From NCBI GenBank assembly GCA_011046015.1, contig DSBO01000250.1:1-8940 (forward strand): a stretch of 8,940 nucleotides of DNA, written 5' to 3'. The DNA is from Thioalkalivibrio sp. GTDB taxonomy: Bacteria; Pseudomonadota; Gammaproteobacteria; SpSt-1174. The translations under genes and the position numbers were made by a program. This document shows, in pieces, positions 1 through 5,787 of the stretch; the first letter of the stretch is position 1; each line of letters opens with the position of its first letter. Under the pieces are notes generated by a model. The model was not told the origin of the DNA. It worked only from the letters and a program-made list of their open reading frames with translations, and did no database searches.

Positions 1-92
1 CCATCCTCGCCCGCAAGCTCGCCCGTATCGCCTTCGCCATCCTCAAAAATGGATCCGACTATGTGCCAAGAAAACTTTGCCTTGCGACATAG
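1..92 (+). mobile_element. C-terminal end of a probable IS110-family transposase (partial, runs off left edge)
   Basis: An open frame enters from the left edge (first full codon at 3) and ends at a TAG at 90-92, giving 29 residues that include ARKLARIAFAILKNGSDY and end in PRKLCLAT. From memory, an 'ARKL-x-x-I-hydrophobic-x-x-L-x-x-G-x-x-[YF]-x-P' tail is typical of the C-terminus of IS116/IS110/IS902 transposases, a DEDD RuvC-like recombinase family. The DNA from about 45 to 130 is visibly more AT-rich than the genes beside it, which fits a foreign insert. The frame converges on glnD, whose stop lies 38 bp further on, so the right end of any element should lie within about 93-130. No terminal inverted repeat is evident, as expected for this family. 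The catalytic domains are outside the window, so the family call is tentative and I cannot tell an intact element from a remnant. Confidence 0.55.
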
Positions 93-130
93 AATCTCCT
101 ACGCGACTTCGACATGTAACTAGCGACTAG

Positions 131-2782
131 TCACGCCAGTTCCGCCTCGATAGCCTCGCGCACGCGCTGCTGGCGTTCGGCGGAGAGGATGGGGCGGTGT
201 TGCATGTCGGTGACGTAGAAGACGTCGTCGGCGGTTTCGCTGACGGTGGCGATGCGGGCGCCCTGGACCTTGATGCCGCTGTCGATGAGGGCGCGGCTGA
301 CGCGGGCGAGCAGGCCGGGGCGGTCGGCGGTGGAGAGTTCCATGACGGTCCAGCGTTCGTCCGGGTCCTGGTGGAAATCTATCCGGGTGGGTACGTCGAA
401 GTGCTTGAGCTTGCGCGGCATGCGCCGGGGTTGCATCGCGGGGAGCTGGTGCGGGTTGTCGAGCAGTTTCGCCAGTTCGTGCTCGATCTCCTGCAGGCGG
501 TAGCCGTTGGTGATGGGCTTGCCGTTGGCCTCGAGCACGAGGAAGGTGTAGAGGGAGCAGCCGCTGTGGGTAAGGTTGAAGCGGGCGTCGACGATGTTGA
601 GGCCGAGCTGGTCCAGCGCGGCGGTGGTGAGGGCGAAGAGCTGCGGGTAGTCCTTGCTGAAGAGGAAGATCTCGGTGCTGCCGAGCTCCTCGATCTGGCG
701 CAGCACGACCTTCGGCAGGTCGGCCTGACCGGTCTCGGCGATGGCCTGGGTGTGCCAGGCGACCTCGGCGCCCGTGTGACGGAGGAAGTAGTCCTCGTCG
801 AGGTCGTCCCAGATGGCGGCGATGCGCTCGTCCGGCAGTCCGGCCTGTGCCAGCAGCCCGGCGGCCTCGTGACGGACCTCGTCCACCAGCTCGGTGCGCC
901 CGATGGGGTTGTCGAGTCCGCGGCCAAGCACCCGCACCGTGGAGTGATAGAGCTCGGTGAAGAGCGCGTCCTTCCAGGAGTTCCATAGCTCGGGGTTGGT
1001 CCCCCGCACGTCGGAGACCGTAAGCAGGAAGAGGTAGTCGAGCCGCGTCTTGTTGCCGACCAGGGTGGCGAACTCGTGGATGACCTCGGGGCTGCTGATG
1101 TCCTTGCGCTGGGCGGTCATGGACATGACGAGGTGGTTGCGCACTAACCAGCTGACGAGTTCGGCGTCCTGCTCGCCCAGGCCGTGATGCCGGCAGAACG
1201 CGTAGGCCTCCTCGGCGCCGAGTTCGGAATGGTCGCCGCCGCGGCCCTTGGCGATGTCGTGAAACAGGCCGGCCAGGTACAGCAGCTCTGGTTTGGGCAG
1301 GGTGGTGAAGAGCTCGCTGCACAGCGGCAGTTCGCCGGCATGCTCGGGCACGCTCAGGCGGCGGATGTTGCGCAGTACCATGAGCGTGTGCTCGTCCACC
1401 GTGTAGGCGTGGTACAGGTCGTACTGCATGCGCCCGACGATGTTCTCGAAGATCGGCAGGTAGGCGGCGAGCACGCCGTAGCGGTTCATGCGCCTGAGCT
1501 GGCGCGTGATACCGCTGCTCTGGCGCAGGATCTCCATGAACAGGCGGCGGCAGACGAGATTGTTGCGAAAACTGTCGTCGATCAGGTGCAGGTGGCTGCG
1601 GATCAGGCGGATGGTGGAGGCGCGCACGCCCTTGAGCTCCGGGTGCTGCTGCAGGACGAGAAATACCTCCAGCAGGGCGGGCGGGTAGCGCAGGAAGATC
1701 TGGTTGTCGCGCGCCTCGAGAAAGCCGCGCCGTGACTGGAAGCGGCGGGTGAGGATGACCGCCTCGCCGCTCTCTTCGGCCAGCAGGATGGTCTCCTGGA
1801 AGTACTGCAGCAGGATCTCGTTGAGCCGCTCGAGCTCCATCACCGTGCGGTAGTAGCGCTGCATGAACTGCTCGACTGCGAGGTTCTGATCCTGGTCGGC
1901 GTAGCCGAAGCGCCGCGCCAGCTCGCGCTGGTAGTCGAACAGCAGGCGGTCTTCCTTGCGCCCGGCGAGCTGGTGCAGGCTGAAGCGCACCTCCCAGAGG
2001 AAGTCCTGGCCGTCGATCAGCGACTGGTACTCGGTCTCGTTGAGAAAGCGGTGCTGCACCAGTTCGTGCAGGGCACCGGTGCCGAAGTGGCGTCGGGTAA
2101 CCCAGCCGATCATCTGGATGTCGCGCAGCCCGCCCGGGCTCTCCTTGAGGTTGGGCTCCACCTTGTAGGCGGTGTCACCGAACTTGCGATGGCGGTCCAC
2201 CTGCTCGTCGAGCTTGGCCTGGAAGTAGGCGGGGCTGGGCCAGATGCGCTCCGGCGCGGTGCGCTCCGCCAGCTGCGCGTAGAGCGCCCGGCTGCCGGCG
2301 AGCGGGCGTGACTCGATGAGGTTGGTCATCACCGTGATGTCGGCCGTGGCCTCCGTCACGCACTCGTCCAGGGTGCGCACGCTGTGCCCGACGTCCAGGC
2401 CGATGTCCCAGAGGAAGGTGATGAAGGCGATCAGGCGCTCTTCGTCGGTGGGGGGCGGCGGGGCGCCCAGCAGGAGCAGCAGGTCGATGTCTGATCCCGG
2501 GTGCAGTTCGCCCCGCCCGTAGCCGCCGACGGCCACCAGTGCGGCCGCCTGTGGGGCGATGCCGAAGTGCTCCCAGGCCTGGATCAGCAGCCGGTCGATG
2601 GCCGCGGCGCGGCCGGTGACCAGTTCCACCACGGGCACGCCGGCGTCGCGCGCCTCGTACAGGCGGGCCTCGAGTGCCTTGATGCGCTGGTGGTACTCCC
2701 GGACCGAGGGCCGCGCCCCCGGCTCGTCGTCGATCATGGTGACGGACTCGAGGAAGCCCGGGAGCGCGATGGCGGGGGTCAT
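131..2782 (-). CDS. glnD: Bifunctional [protein-PII] uridylyltransferase / uridylyl-removing enzyme GlnD
   Basis: Cytoplasmic glutamine sensor that uridylylates PII (GlnB/GlnK) when glutamine is low and removes UMP when it is high, setting glutamine synthetase adenylylation and NtrBC output. The 883-residue product matches the family length (about 890 in E. coli). Domains in order: nucleotidyltransferase with GGYGRGELHPGSDID at residues 86-100 (Asp98 and Asp100 are the expected metal ligands); the GlnD linker domain, including KESPGGLRDIQMI near 213-225; an HD hydrolase domain with DEHT at 463-466, GLFHDIAKG at 505-513 and SDVRGTNP at 590-597; then two ACT domains near 703-760 (STEIFLFSKDYP) and 811-875 (ELSTADRPGLLARVSRAL). 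All key motifs are present. I chose the ATG at 2782, which overlaps the map stop as ATGA; an upstream in-frame ATG at 2869 would add 29 Arg/Pro-rich residues encoded by map DNA and is not credible. The only SD-like GAGG is about 13 nt from the start, so translation probably depends on coupling to map. Confidence 0.97.
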   Translation of the reverse strand: MTPAIALPGFLESVTMIDDEPGARPSVREYHQRIKALEARLYEARDAGVPVVELVTGRAAAIDRLLIQAWEHFGIAPQAAALVAVGGYGRGELHPGSDIDLLLLLGAPPPPTDEERLIAFITFLWDIGLDVGHSVRTLDECVTEATADITVMTNLIESRPLAGSRALYAQLAERTAPERIWPSPAYFQAKLDEQVDRHRKFGDTAYKVEPNLKESPGGLRDIQMIGWVTRRHFGTGALHELVQHRFLNETEYQSLIDGQDFLWEVRFSLHQLAGRKEDRLLFDYQRELARRFGYADQDQNLAVEQFMQRYYRTVMELERLNEILLQYFQETILLAEESGEAVILTRRFQSRRGFLEARDNQIFLRYPPALLEVFLVLQQHPELKGVRASTIRLIRSHLHLIDDSFRNNLVCRRLFMEILRQSSGITRQLRRMNRYGVLAAYLPIFENIVGRMQYDLYHAYTVDEHTLMVLRNIRRLSVPEHAGELPLCSELFTTLPKPELLYLAGLFHDIAKGRGGDHSELGAEEAYAFCRHHGLGEQDAELVSWLVRNHLVMSMTAQRKDISSPEVIHEFATLVGNKTRLDYLFLLTVSDVRGTNPELWNSWKDALFTELYHSTVRVLGRGLDNPIGRTELVDEVRHEAAGLLAQAGLPDERIAAIWDDLDEDYFLRHTGAEVAWHTQAIAETGQADLPKVVLRQIEELGSTEIFLFSKDYPQLFALTTAALDQLGLNIVDARFNLTHSGCSLYTFLVLEANGKPITNGYRLQEIEHELAKLLDNPHQLPAMQPRRMPRKLKHFDVPTRIDFHQDPDERWTVMELSTADRPGLLARVSRALIDSGIKVQGARIATVSETADDVFYVTDMQHRPILSAERQQRVREAIEAELA

Positions 2783-3564
2783 GCCGTGACGCGGGCCTCG
2801 TCGCGCTCCTCGTTGCGCAGGGTGAGGACCTCGTGGCCGTCCTCGGTGACGAGGATGGTGTGCTCCCACTGGGCCGAGAGGCTGTGGTCCTTGGTGACCA
2901 CGGTCCAGCCGTCAGGCAGCAGCTTGGTGTGACGCTTGCCGGCGTTCACCATCGGCTCGATGGTGAAGGTCATGCCGGGCTTGAGCTCCATGCCGGTGCC
3001 GGGCTTGCCGTAATGCAGCACCTGCGGCTCCTCGTGGAACTCGCGGCCGATGCCGTGGCCGCAGTATTCGCGCACCACGGAGCAGTGCTGGCCCTCGGCG
3101 AAGGTCTGGATGGCGTGGCCGATGTCGCCCAGGCGCACGCCCGGGCGGACCATGTCGATGCCGATCCACAGGGCCTTGTGGGCCACCTCGACCAGGCGCT
3201 TGCCCTGCACCGAGGGTTTGCCGACGAAGAACATCTTGCTGGTGTCGCCGTGGTAGCCGTCCTTGATCACCGTGACGTCGATGTTGACGACATCGCCGTT
3301 CTTCAGGGTCTTGTTGCCCGGAATGCCGTGGCAGATCACGTGGTTGACCGAGGTACAGATGGACTTCGGGAAGCCGCGGTAGTTGAGCGGGGCGGGGATC
3401 GCCTGCTGCTCGTTGACGATATAGTCGTGACAGATCCGGTCCAGCTCGTCGGTGGTGATGCCGGCCTTGACGTGCGGTCCGATCATCTCCAGCACCTCGG
3501 CGGCGAGGCGCCCGGCGACGCGCATCTTCTCGATCTCTTCAGGGGTCTTGATGGTAACGGCCAT
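2779..3564 (-). CDS. map: Type I methionine aminopeptidase
   Basis: Removes the initiator methionine from nascent proteins whose second residue is small. It is a cytosolic dinuclear metalloenzyme with the pita-bread fold and is essential in most bacteria. The 261-residue product is close to E. coli Map (264) and begins MAVTIKTPEEIEKMRVAGRL, matching the family start. The expected active-site residues are all present: His79 (in NHVICHGIP), Asp96 (NIDVTV), Asp107 (HGDTSK), His170 (CGHGIGREFHEEP, with His177), Glu203 (FTIEPM) and Glu234 (QWEHTI). It is the first gene of a minus-strand map-glnD pair, with a 4-bp ATGA overlap, and is divergent from rpsB, the usual arrangement in Gammaproteobacteria. 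No clear Shine-Dalgarno precedes the ATG (the upstream bases read CACGACCCC), so initiation may be weak, SD-independent or from a short leader. A possible -10, TACTAT, lies at 3591-3586 on the minus strand without a good -35. Confidence 0.97.
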   Translation of the reverse strand: MAVTIKTPEEIEKMRVAGRLAAEVLEMIGPHVKAGITTDELDRICHDYIVNEQQAIPAPLNYRGFPKSICTSVNHVICHGIPGNKTLKNGDVVNIDVTVIKDGYHGDTSKMFFVGKPSVQGKRLVEVAHKALWIGIDMVRPGVRLGDIGHAIQTFAEGQHCSVVREYCGHGIGREFHEEPQVLHYGKPGTGMELKPGMTFTIEPMVNAGKRHTKLLPDGWTVVTKDHSLSAQWEHTILVTEDGHEVLTLRNEERDEARVTA

Positions 3565-3633
3565 GGGGTCGTGAAATCCGCTCTAATAGTAGGGTTTTGG
3601 ACACCTGCGTCCTGATAGCCGCATAGATTGGCA

Positions 3634-3665
3634 GGGGGCGGGGAAAAGGTCAAAAAACCCCGCCC
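3634..3665. repeat. GC-rich inverted repeat with A-tract spacer in the map/rpsB divergent region
   Basis: GGGCGGGG at 3636-3643 is the exact reverse complement of CCCCGCCC at 3658-3665. The 14-nt spacer contains AAAA and AAAAAA tracts. It sits just upstream of the rpsB -35 element, about 40-70 bp before the inferred rpsB start site, where UP elements and operators act. There is no following T-run on the plus strand, so it is not a standard rpsB-direction terminator. On the minus strand its spacer contains TTGACC (3653-3648), a fair -35 hexamer, but nothing like a -10 lies 17 bp on. Role is inferred: UP-like element, protein-binding site, or chance. Confidence 0.4.
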
Positions 3666-3671
3666 AACCTG

Positions 3672-3698
3672 TTGTCTGTGCTGGTTTTGTGGTATAAA
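3672..3698 (+). promoter_or_regulatory. Probable rpsB-tsf promoter (extended -10)
   Basis: TATAAA at 3693-3698 is preceded by TG at 3690-3691, giving an extended -10 (TGGTATAAA). A TTGTCT at 3672-3677 could serve as -35, with a short 15-bp spacer that the extended -10 would compensate. A GC-rich stretch (GCGGCCGCGC, 3699-3708) follows immediately, like the discriminators of stringently controlled ribosomal promoters. A-tracts at 3644-3657 lie where an UP element would be. The start site should be near 3705, giving a leader of about 119 nt. Motif reading only; no start-site data. Confidence 0.7.
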
Positions 3699-3704
3699 GC
3701 GGCC

Positions 3705-3823
3705 GCGCTACGCGCAAACCCTGAAATTTTAATCCCACACATACGTCGACACGTACGACTGGGTGCCCCTAAAGGGGTTGTCGTATGGGACGTATGGAGG
3801 CCTAACCCGTCAAGGAGTTATTC
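3705..3823 (+). ncRNA. rpsB leader RNA, t44-like (probable S2 autoregulatory element)
   Basis: The map-rpsB spacer of enteric and other gammaproteobacteria carries the Rfam t44 RNA, now understood as the rpsB 5' leader through which S2 represses rpsB-tsf. This leader folds similarly by eye. An outer stem pairs 3740-3747 with 3789-3796 (8 bp, CATACGTC/GACGTATG). A GACA bulge follows, with a single G opposite. A second stem pairs 3752-3759 with 3780-3787 (8 bp, one G-U). An internal loop (TGGGTG 3760-3765 / TT 3778-3779) leads to a CCCC/GGGG stem (3766-3769 with 3774-3777) closed by a UAAA loop. GGGT at 3761-3764 can also pair with ACCC at 3805-3808, just before the AAGGAG Shine-Dalgarno (3812-3817), forming a pseudoknot. 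The 5' end is inferred from the promoter; family identity is from position and shape, not a covariance search. Confidence 0.72.
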
Positions 3824-4684
3824 ATGGCTGGTATTACCATGCGCCAGATGCTTGAGGCTGGCGTGCATTTCGGACATCAGACCCGTTACTGGAACCCGAA
3901 GATGGCTCCCTACATCTTCGGCGAGCGTAACAAGATCCATATCGTCAACCTCGAGAAGACCCTCCCGCTCTTCAACGACGCGATGAACTACCTGGGCAAG
4001 CTTGCCTCCAACGGCGGCAAGATCATGTTCGTGGGTACCAAGCGTTCCGCGCGCGACACCATCAAGGAAGAGGCCGAGCGCTGCAAGATGCCGTACGTCA
4101 ACCACCGTTGGCTGGGCGGCATGCTGACCAACTTCCAGACCGTGCGTCAGTCCATTCGTCGTCTGAAAGACCTCGAGAACATGGAGACGGACGGTTCCCT
4201 GAACCGCCTGAACAAGAAAGAAATCCTGATGCTGCGCCGCGAAAAGGCGAAGCTCGAGCGTTCCATCGGCGGTATCTCCGACATGGGTCGCCTGCCCGAC
4301 GCGCTGTTCATCATCGACGTCGGCTACGAGCGCATCGCCATCAACGAGGCGAAGAAGCTGGGTATCCCGGTCGTGGCCGTGGTGGACACCAACAACAGCC
4401 CGGATGGCGTGGACTACGTGATCCCGGGCAACGACGACGCCATGCGCGCCATCCAGTTGTACGTCTCGTCCGCCGCGGACGCCGTGGCCGAGGGCCTGGC
4501 GACCGGTCGCCAGACGCCGGCCGCCGGCAGCGACGAGTTCGTCGAGGTCTCGGAAGGTGAAGAGGCTCCGGCCAAGAAGGCCGCGCCGAAGAAAAAGGCG
4601 GCGCCGAAGAAAAAGGCCGCAGTGAAGAAGAAGGCGGCGCCGAAGGCGGCGGCTGCGAAGGATGATGGGGAAGAGGCCGAATAA
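3824..4684 (+). CDS. rpsB: 30S ribosomal protein S2
   Basis: Structural protein of the small ribosomal subunit, bound between head and body on the solvent side; it needs S1 and in E. coli represses its own operon. The product has 286 residues against 241 in E. coli. Residues 1 to about 228 are a complete S2: MRQMLEAGVHFGHQTRYWNP at 6-25, then the coiled-coil insert near 105-150, PDALFIIDVGYE at 158-169, and GIPVVAVVDTNNSPDGVDYV at 180-199. The extra length is a C-terminal tail from about 231: a short acidic stretch followed by AAPKKK-type repeats (253-274) and an acidic end. The start has a strong AAGGAG six bases upstream. It is the first gene of rpsB-tsf, behind a structured leader. A hairpin overlaps its stop codon. 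Confidence 0.98.
   Translation: MAGITMRQMLEAGVHFGHQTRYWNPKMAPYIFGERNKIHIVNLEKTLPLFNDAMNYLGKLASNGGKIMFVGTKRSARDTIKEEAERCKMPYVNHRWLGGMLTNFQTVRQSIRRLKDLENMETDGSLNRLNKKEILMLRREKAKLERSIGGISDMGRLPDALFIIDVGYERIAINEAKKLGIPVVAVVDTNNSPDGVDYVIPGNDDAMRAIQLYVSSAADAVAEGLATGRQTPAAGSDEFVEVSEGEEAPAKKAAPKKKAAPKKKAAVKKKAAPKAAAAKDDGEEAE
4580..4645 (+). repeat. 18-bp in-frame tandem repeat encoding the AAPKKK tail of S2
   Basis: Within the 3' end of rpsB an 18-bp unit (GCG GCG CCG AAG AAA AAG and close variants) occurs three full times and then a partial fourth, at 4580, 4598, 4616 and 4634. It encodes AAPKKK, AAPKKK, AAVKKK, AAPK. Copies differ mostly at third positions, plus one Pro-to-Val change, so the repeat is diverging but kept in frame. 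Composition resembles histone H1-like Lys/Ala/Pro tails. Confidence 0.85.
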
Positions 4685-4697
4685 GGCCTCTTTCTTT
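4671..4697 (+). terminator. Terminator-like hairpin over the rpsB stop codon (possible attenuator before tsf)
   Basis: AAGAGGCC (4671-4678) pairs perfectly with GGCCTCTT (4685-4692), an 8-bp stem whose 6-nt loop GAATAA contains the rpsB stop TAA (4682-4684). A pyrimidine tract, TTTCTTT, runs over 4691-4697. The interrupted T-run suggests a leaky terminator or a 3' processing/stability element. tsf starts 50 bp later with no obvious own promoter, so full termination here would be unexpected. Confidence 0.5.
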
Positions 4698-4746
4698 AAC
4701 ACCTTATTTGTCTTCACTGAATTGAACACGTTTTAGGAGTTACCCC

Positions 4747-5631
4747 ATGCAGATTACAGCAGCGATGGTCAAGGAGCTGCGCGAACGCACCGGCGCCGGC
4801 ATGATGGAATGCAAGAAGGCCCTTGGCGAGGCCAATGGCGACATGGAAGCGGCCATCGAGATCATGCGCAAGTCCGGCGCGGCCAAGGCCGTGAAGAAGG
4901 CCGGTCGTGTCGCCGCCGAGGGCAAGATCGCCGTGGCGATGAACGACGCCGGCACCGAGGCCGCTATCGTCGAAGTCAACTGCGAGACCGACTTCGTGGC
5001 CAAGGACGACAACTTCGTCGCCTTTGTCGATGAAGTGGCCGATTGCATCCTGAACAATGCTCCGACCAATATCGATTCCCTGAATGGCACCGCCCTCAAG
5101 GACCGCAAGTCCGTCGAGGAAGTGCGTCAGGAACTGGTGGTCAAGATCGGCGAGAACATCCAGATCCGTCGTTTTGCCCAGATGAACGTGGAAGGCGGCG
5201 TGATGGCCTCCTACCTGCACGGCACCCGCATCGGCGTGCTGGTGGCCTTGAAGGGCGGCAACGAAGAGCTGGCCCGTGACGTCGCCATGCATATCGCGGC
5301 CTCGCGCCCGGTGTGCCTGGACGAGTCAGGCGTGCCGGCGGAACTGCTCGACAAGGAGCGCGACATCATCCGCGCCCAGGCCGAGGAGAGCGGCAAGCCG
5401 GCCGAGATCGTCGAGAAGATGGTCGAGGGCCGCATCAAGAAGTACCTGGCCGAGATCACCCTGGTGGGCCAGCCCTTCGTCAAGGACCCGGACACCACCG
5501 TGGGCAAGCTGCTCGCCGGTGCGGGCGCCGAGGTCGTCGACTTCGTGCGCTACGAGGTCGGCGAAGGCATCGAGAAGAAACAGGAAGACTTCGCCGCCGA
5601 AGTCATGGCCCAGGCCAAGGGCAGCCAGTAA
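4747..5631 (+). CDS. tsf: Elongation factor Ts
   Basis: Guanine-nucleotide exchange factor that releases GDP from EF-Tu in the cytosol so that EF-Tu can bind GTP and aminoacyl-tRNA again. The 294-residue product is slightly longer than E. coli EF-Ts (283). The N-terminal UBA-like domain carries the first family signature, LRERTGAGMMECKKAL, at 11-26. The second signature, EVNCETDFVAK, is at 76-86, with Asp82 and Phe83 of the TDFV motif that displaces Mg2+ from EF-Tu. The core dimer-like domains follow, with the coiled-coil region near 190-235 (ELLDKERDIIRAQAEESGK) and the C-terminal module ending in EDFAAEVMAQAKGSQ. AGGAG at 4735-4739 lies seven bases before the ATG. It is the second gene of rpsB-tsf and is followed closely by a strong intrinsic terminator. 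Confidence 0.98.
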   Translation: MQITAAMVKELRERTGAGMMECKKALGEANGDMEAAIEIMRKSGAAKAVKKAGRVAAEGKIAVAMNDAGTEAAIVEVNCETDFVAKDDNFVAFVDEVADCILNNAPTNIDSLNGTALKDRKSVEEVRQELVVKIGENIQIRRFAQMNVEGGVMASYLHGTRIGVLVALKGGNEELARDVAMHIAASRPVCLDESGVPAELLDKERDIIRAQAEESGKPAEIVEKMVEGRIKKYLAEITLVGQPFVKDPDTTVGKLLAGAGAEVVDFVRYEVGEGIEKKQEDFAAEVMAQAKGSQ

Positions 5632-5643
5632 GACACTGGATCG

Positions 5644-5673
5644 CGGGAACGTCGAAAGGCGTTCCCGTTTTTT
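5644..5673 (+). terminator. Intrinsic terminator of the rpsB-tsf operon
   Basis: CGGGAACG (5644-5651) pairs with CGTTCCCG (5660-5667). A further U-G and C-G pair bring the stem to 10 bp, closed by a GAAA tetraloop (5654-5657). Six T residues follow directly (5668-5673). It begins 12 bp after the tsf stop and has every hallmark of a Rho-independent terminator, separating rpsB-tsf from pyrH. Confidence 0.93.
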
Positions 5674-5787
5674 CGACGCGACTCGCCTCGGGCGGTTGCG
5701 ACAGATAGACTGGGCCCTTCGAACCCGAGGGTCCGGGGTGCCGGCGCAATGCCGGCTGCTTCGTATCCACCACTACGCTAATAAATA
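5674..5787 (+). promoter_or_regulatory. pyrH upstream region: structured leader, no clear promoter or Shine-Dalgarno
   Basis: pyrH needs its own promoter because a strong terminator precedes this 114-bp gap, yet none is convincing: TAGACT at 5706-5711 could be a -10, but no good -35 lies 16-18 bp before it. Two hairpins can form. One pairs GGGCCC (5712-5717) with GGGTCC (5729-5734), or alternatively CCCT-CG with CGAGGG. The other is a perfect 6-bp GCCGGC stem (5740-5745 with 5751-5756) with a GCAAT loop. Neither has a T-run. The bases before the ATG are AT-rich (GCTAATAAATA), which suggests S1-assisted, SD-independent initiation. Confidence 0.4.

Noticed and set aside
120..1322. 400-codon minus-strand frame inside glnD
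   Set aside because: It is a +1 shadow of the GlnD ACT/HD region, Arg/Pro-rich with no domains; the GlnD frame itself is intact throughout.
2783..2869. N-terminal extension of GlnD from an ATG at 2869
   Set aside because: The extra 29 residues are Arg/Pro/His-rich and are map codons read in another frame; the family N-terminus fits the ATG at 2782.
3672..3986. 104-codon plus-strand frame spanning the rpsB leader
   Set aside because: It overlaps the promoter, the structured leader and the rpsB start in another frame; its start is upstream of the inferred transcription start.
3818..4729. 303-codon minus-strand open frame opposite rpsB
   Set aside because: Antisense to a clear S2 gene; low-complexity Leu/Arg and His/Val/Asp composition typical of mirror frames of highly biased codons.
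5711..5734. TTCGAACCC resembling a tRNA T-loop in the pyrH leader
   Set aside because: No acceptor, D or anticodon arms can be drawn at proper spacing on either strand; best explained as a small hairpin.
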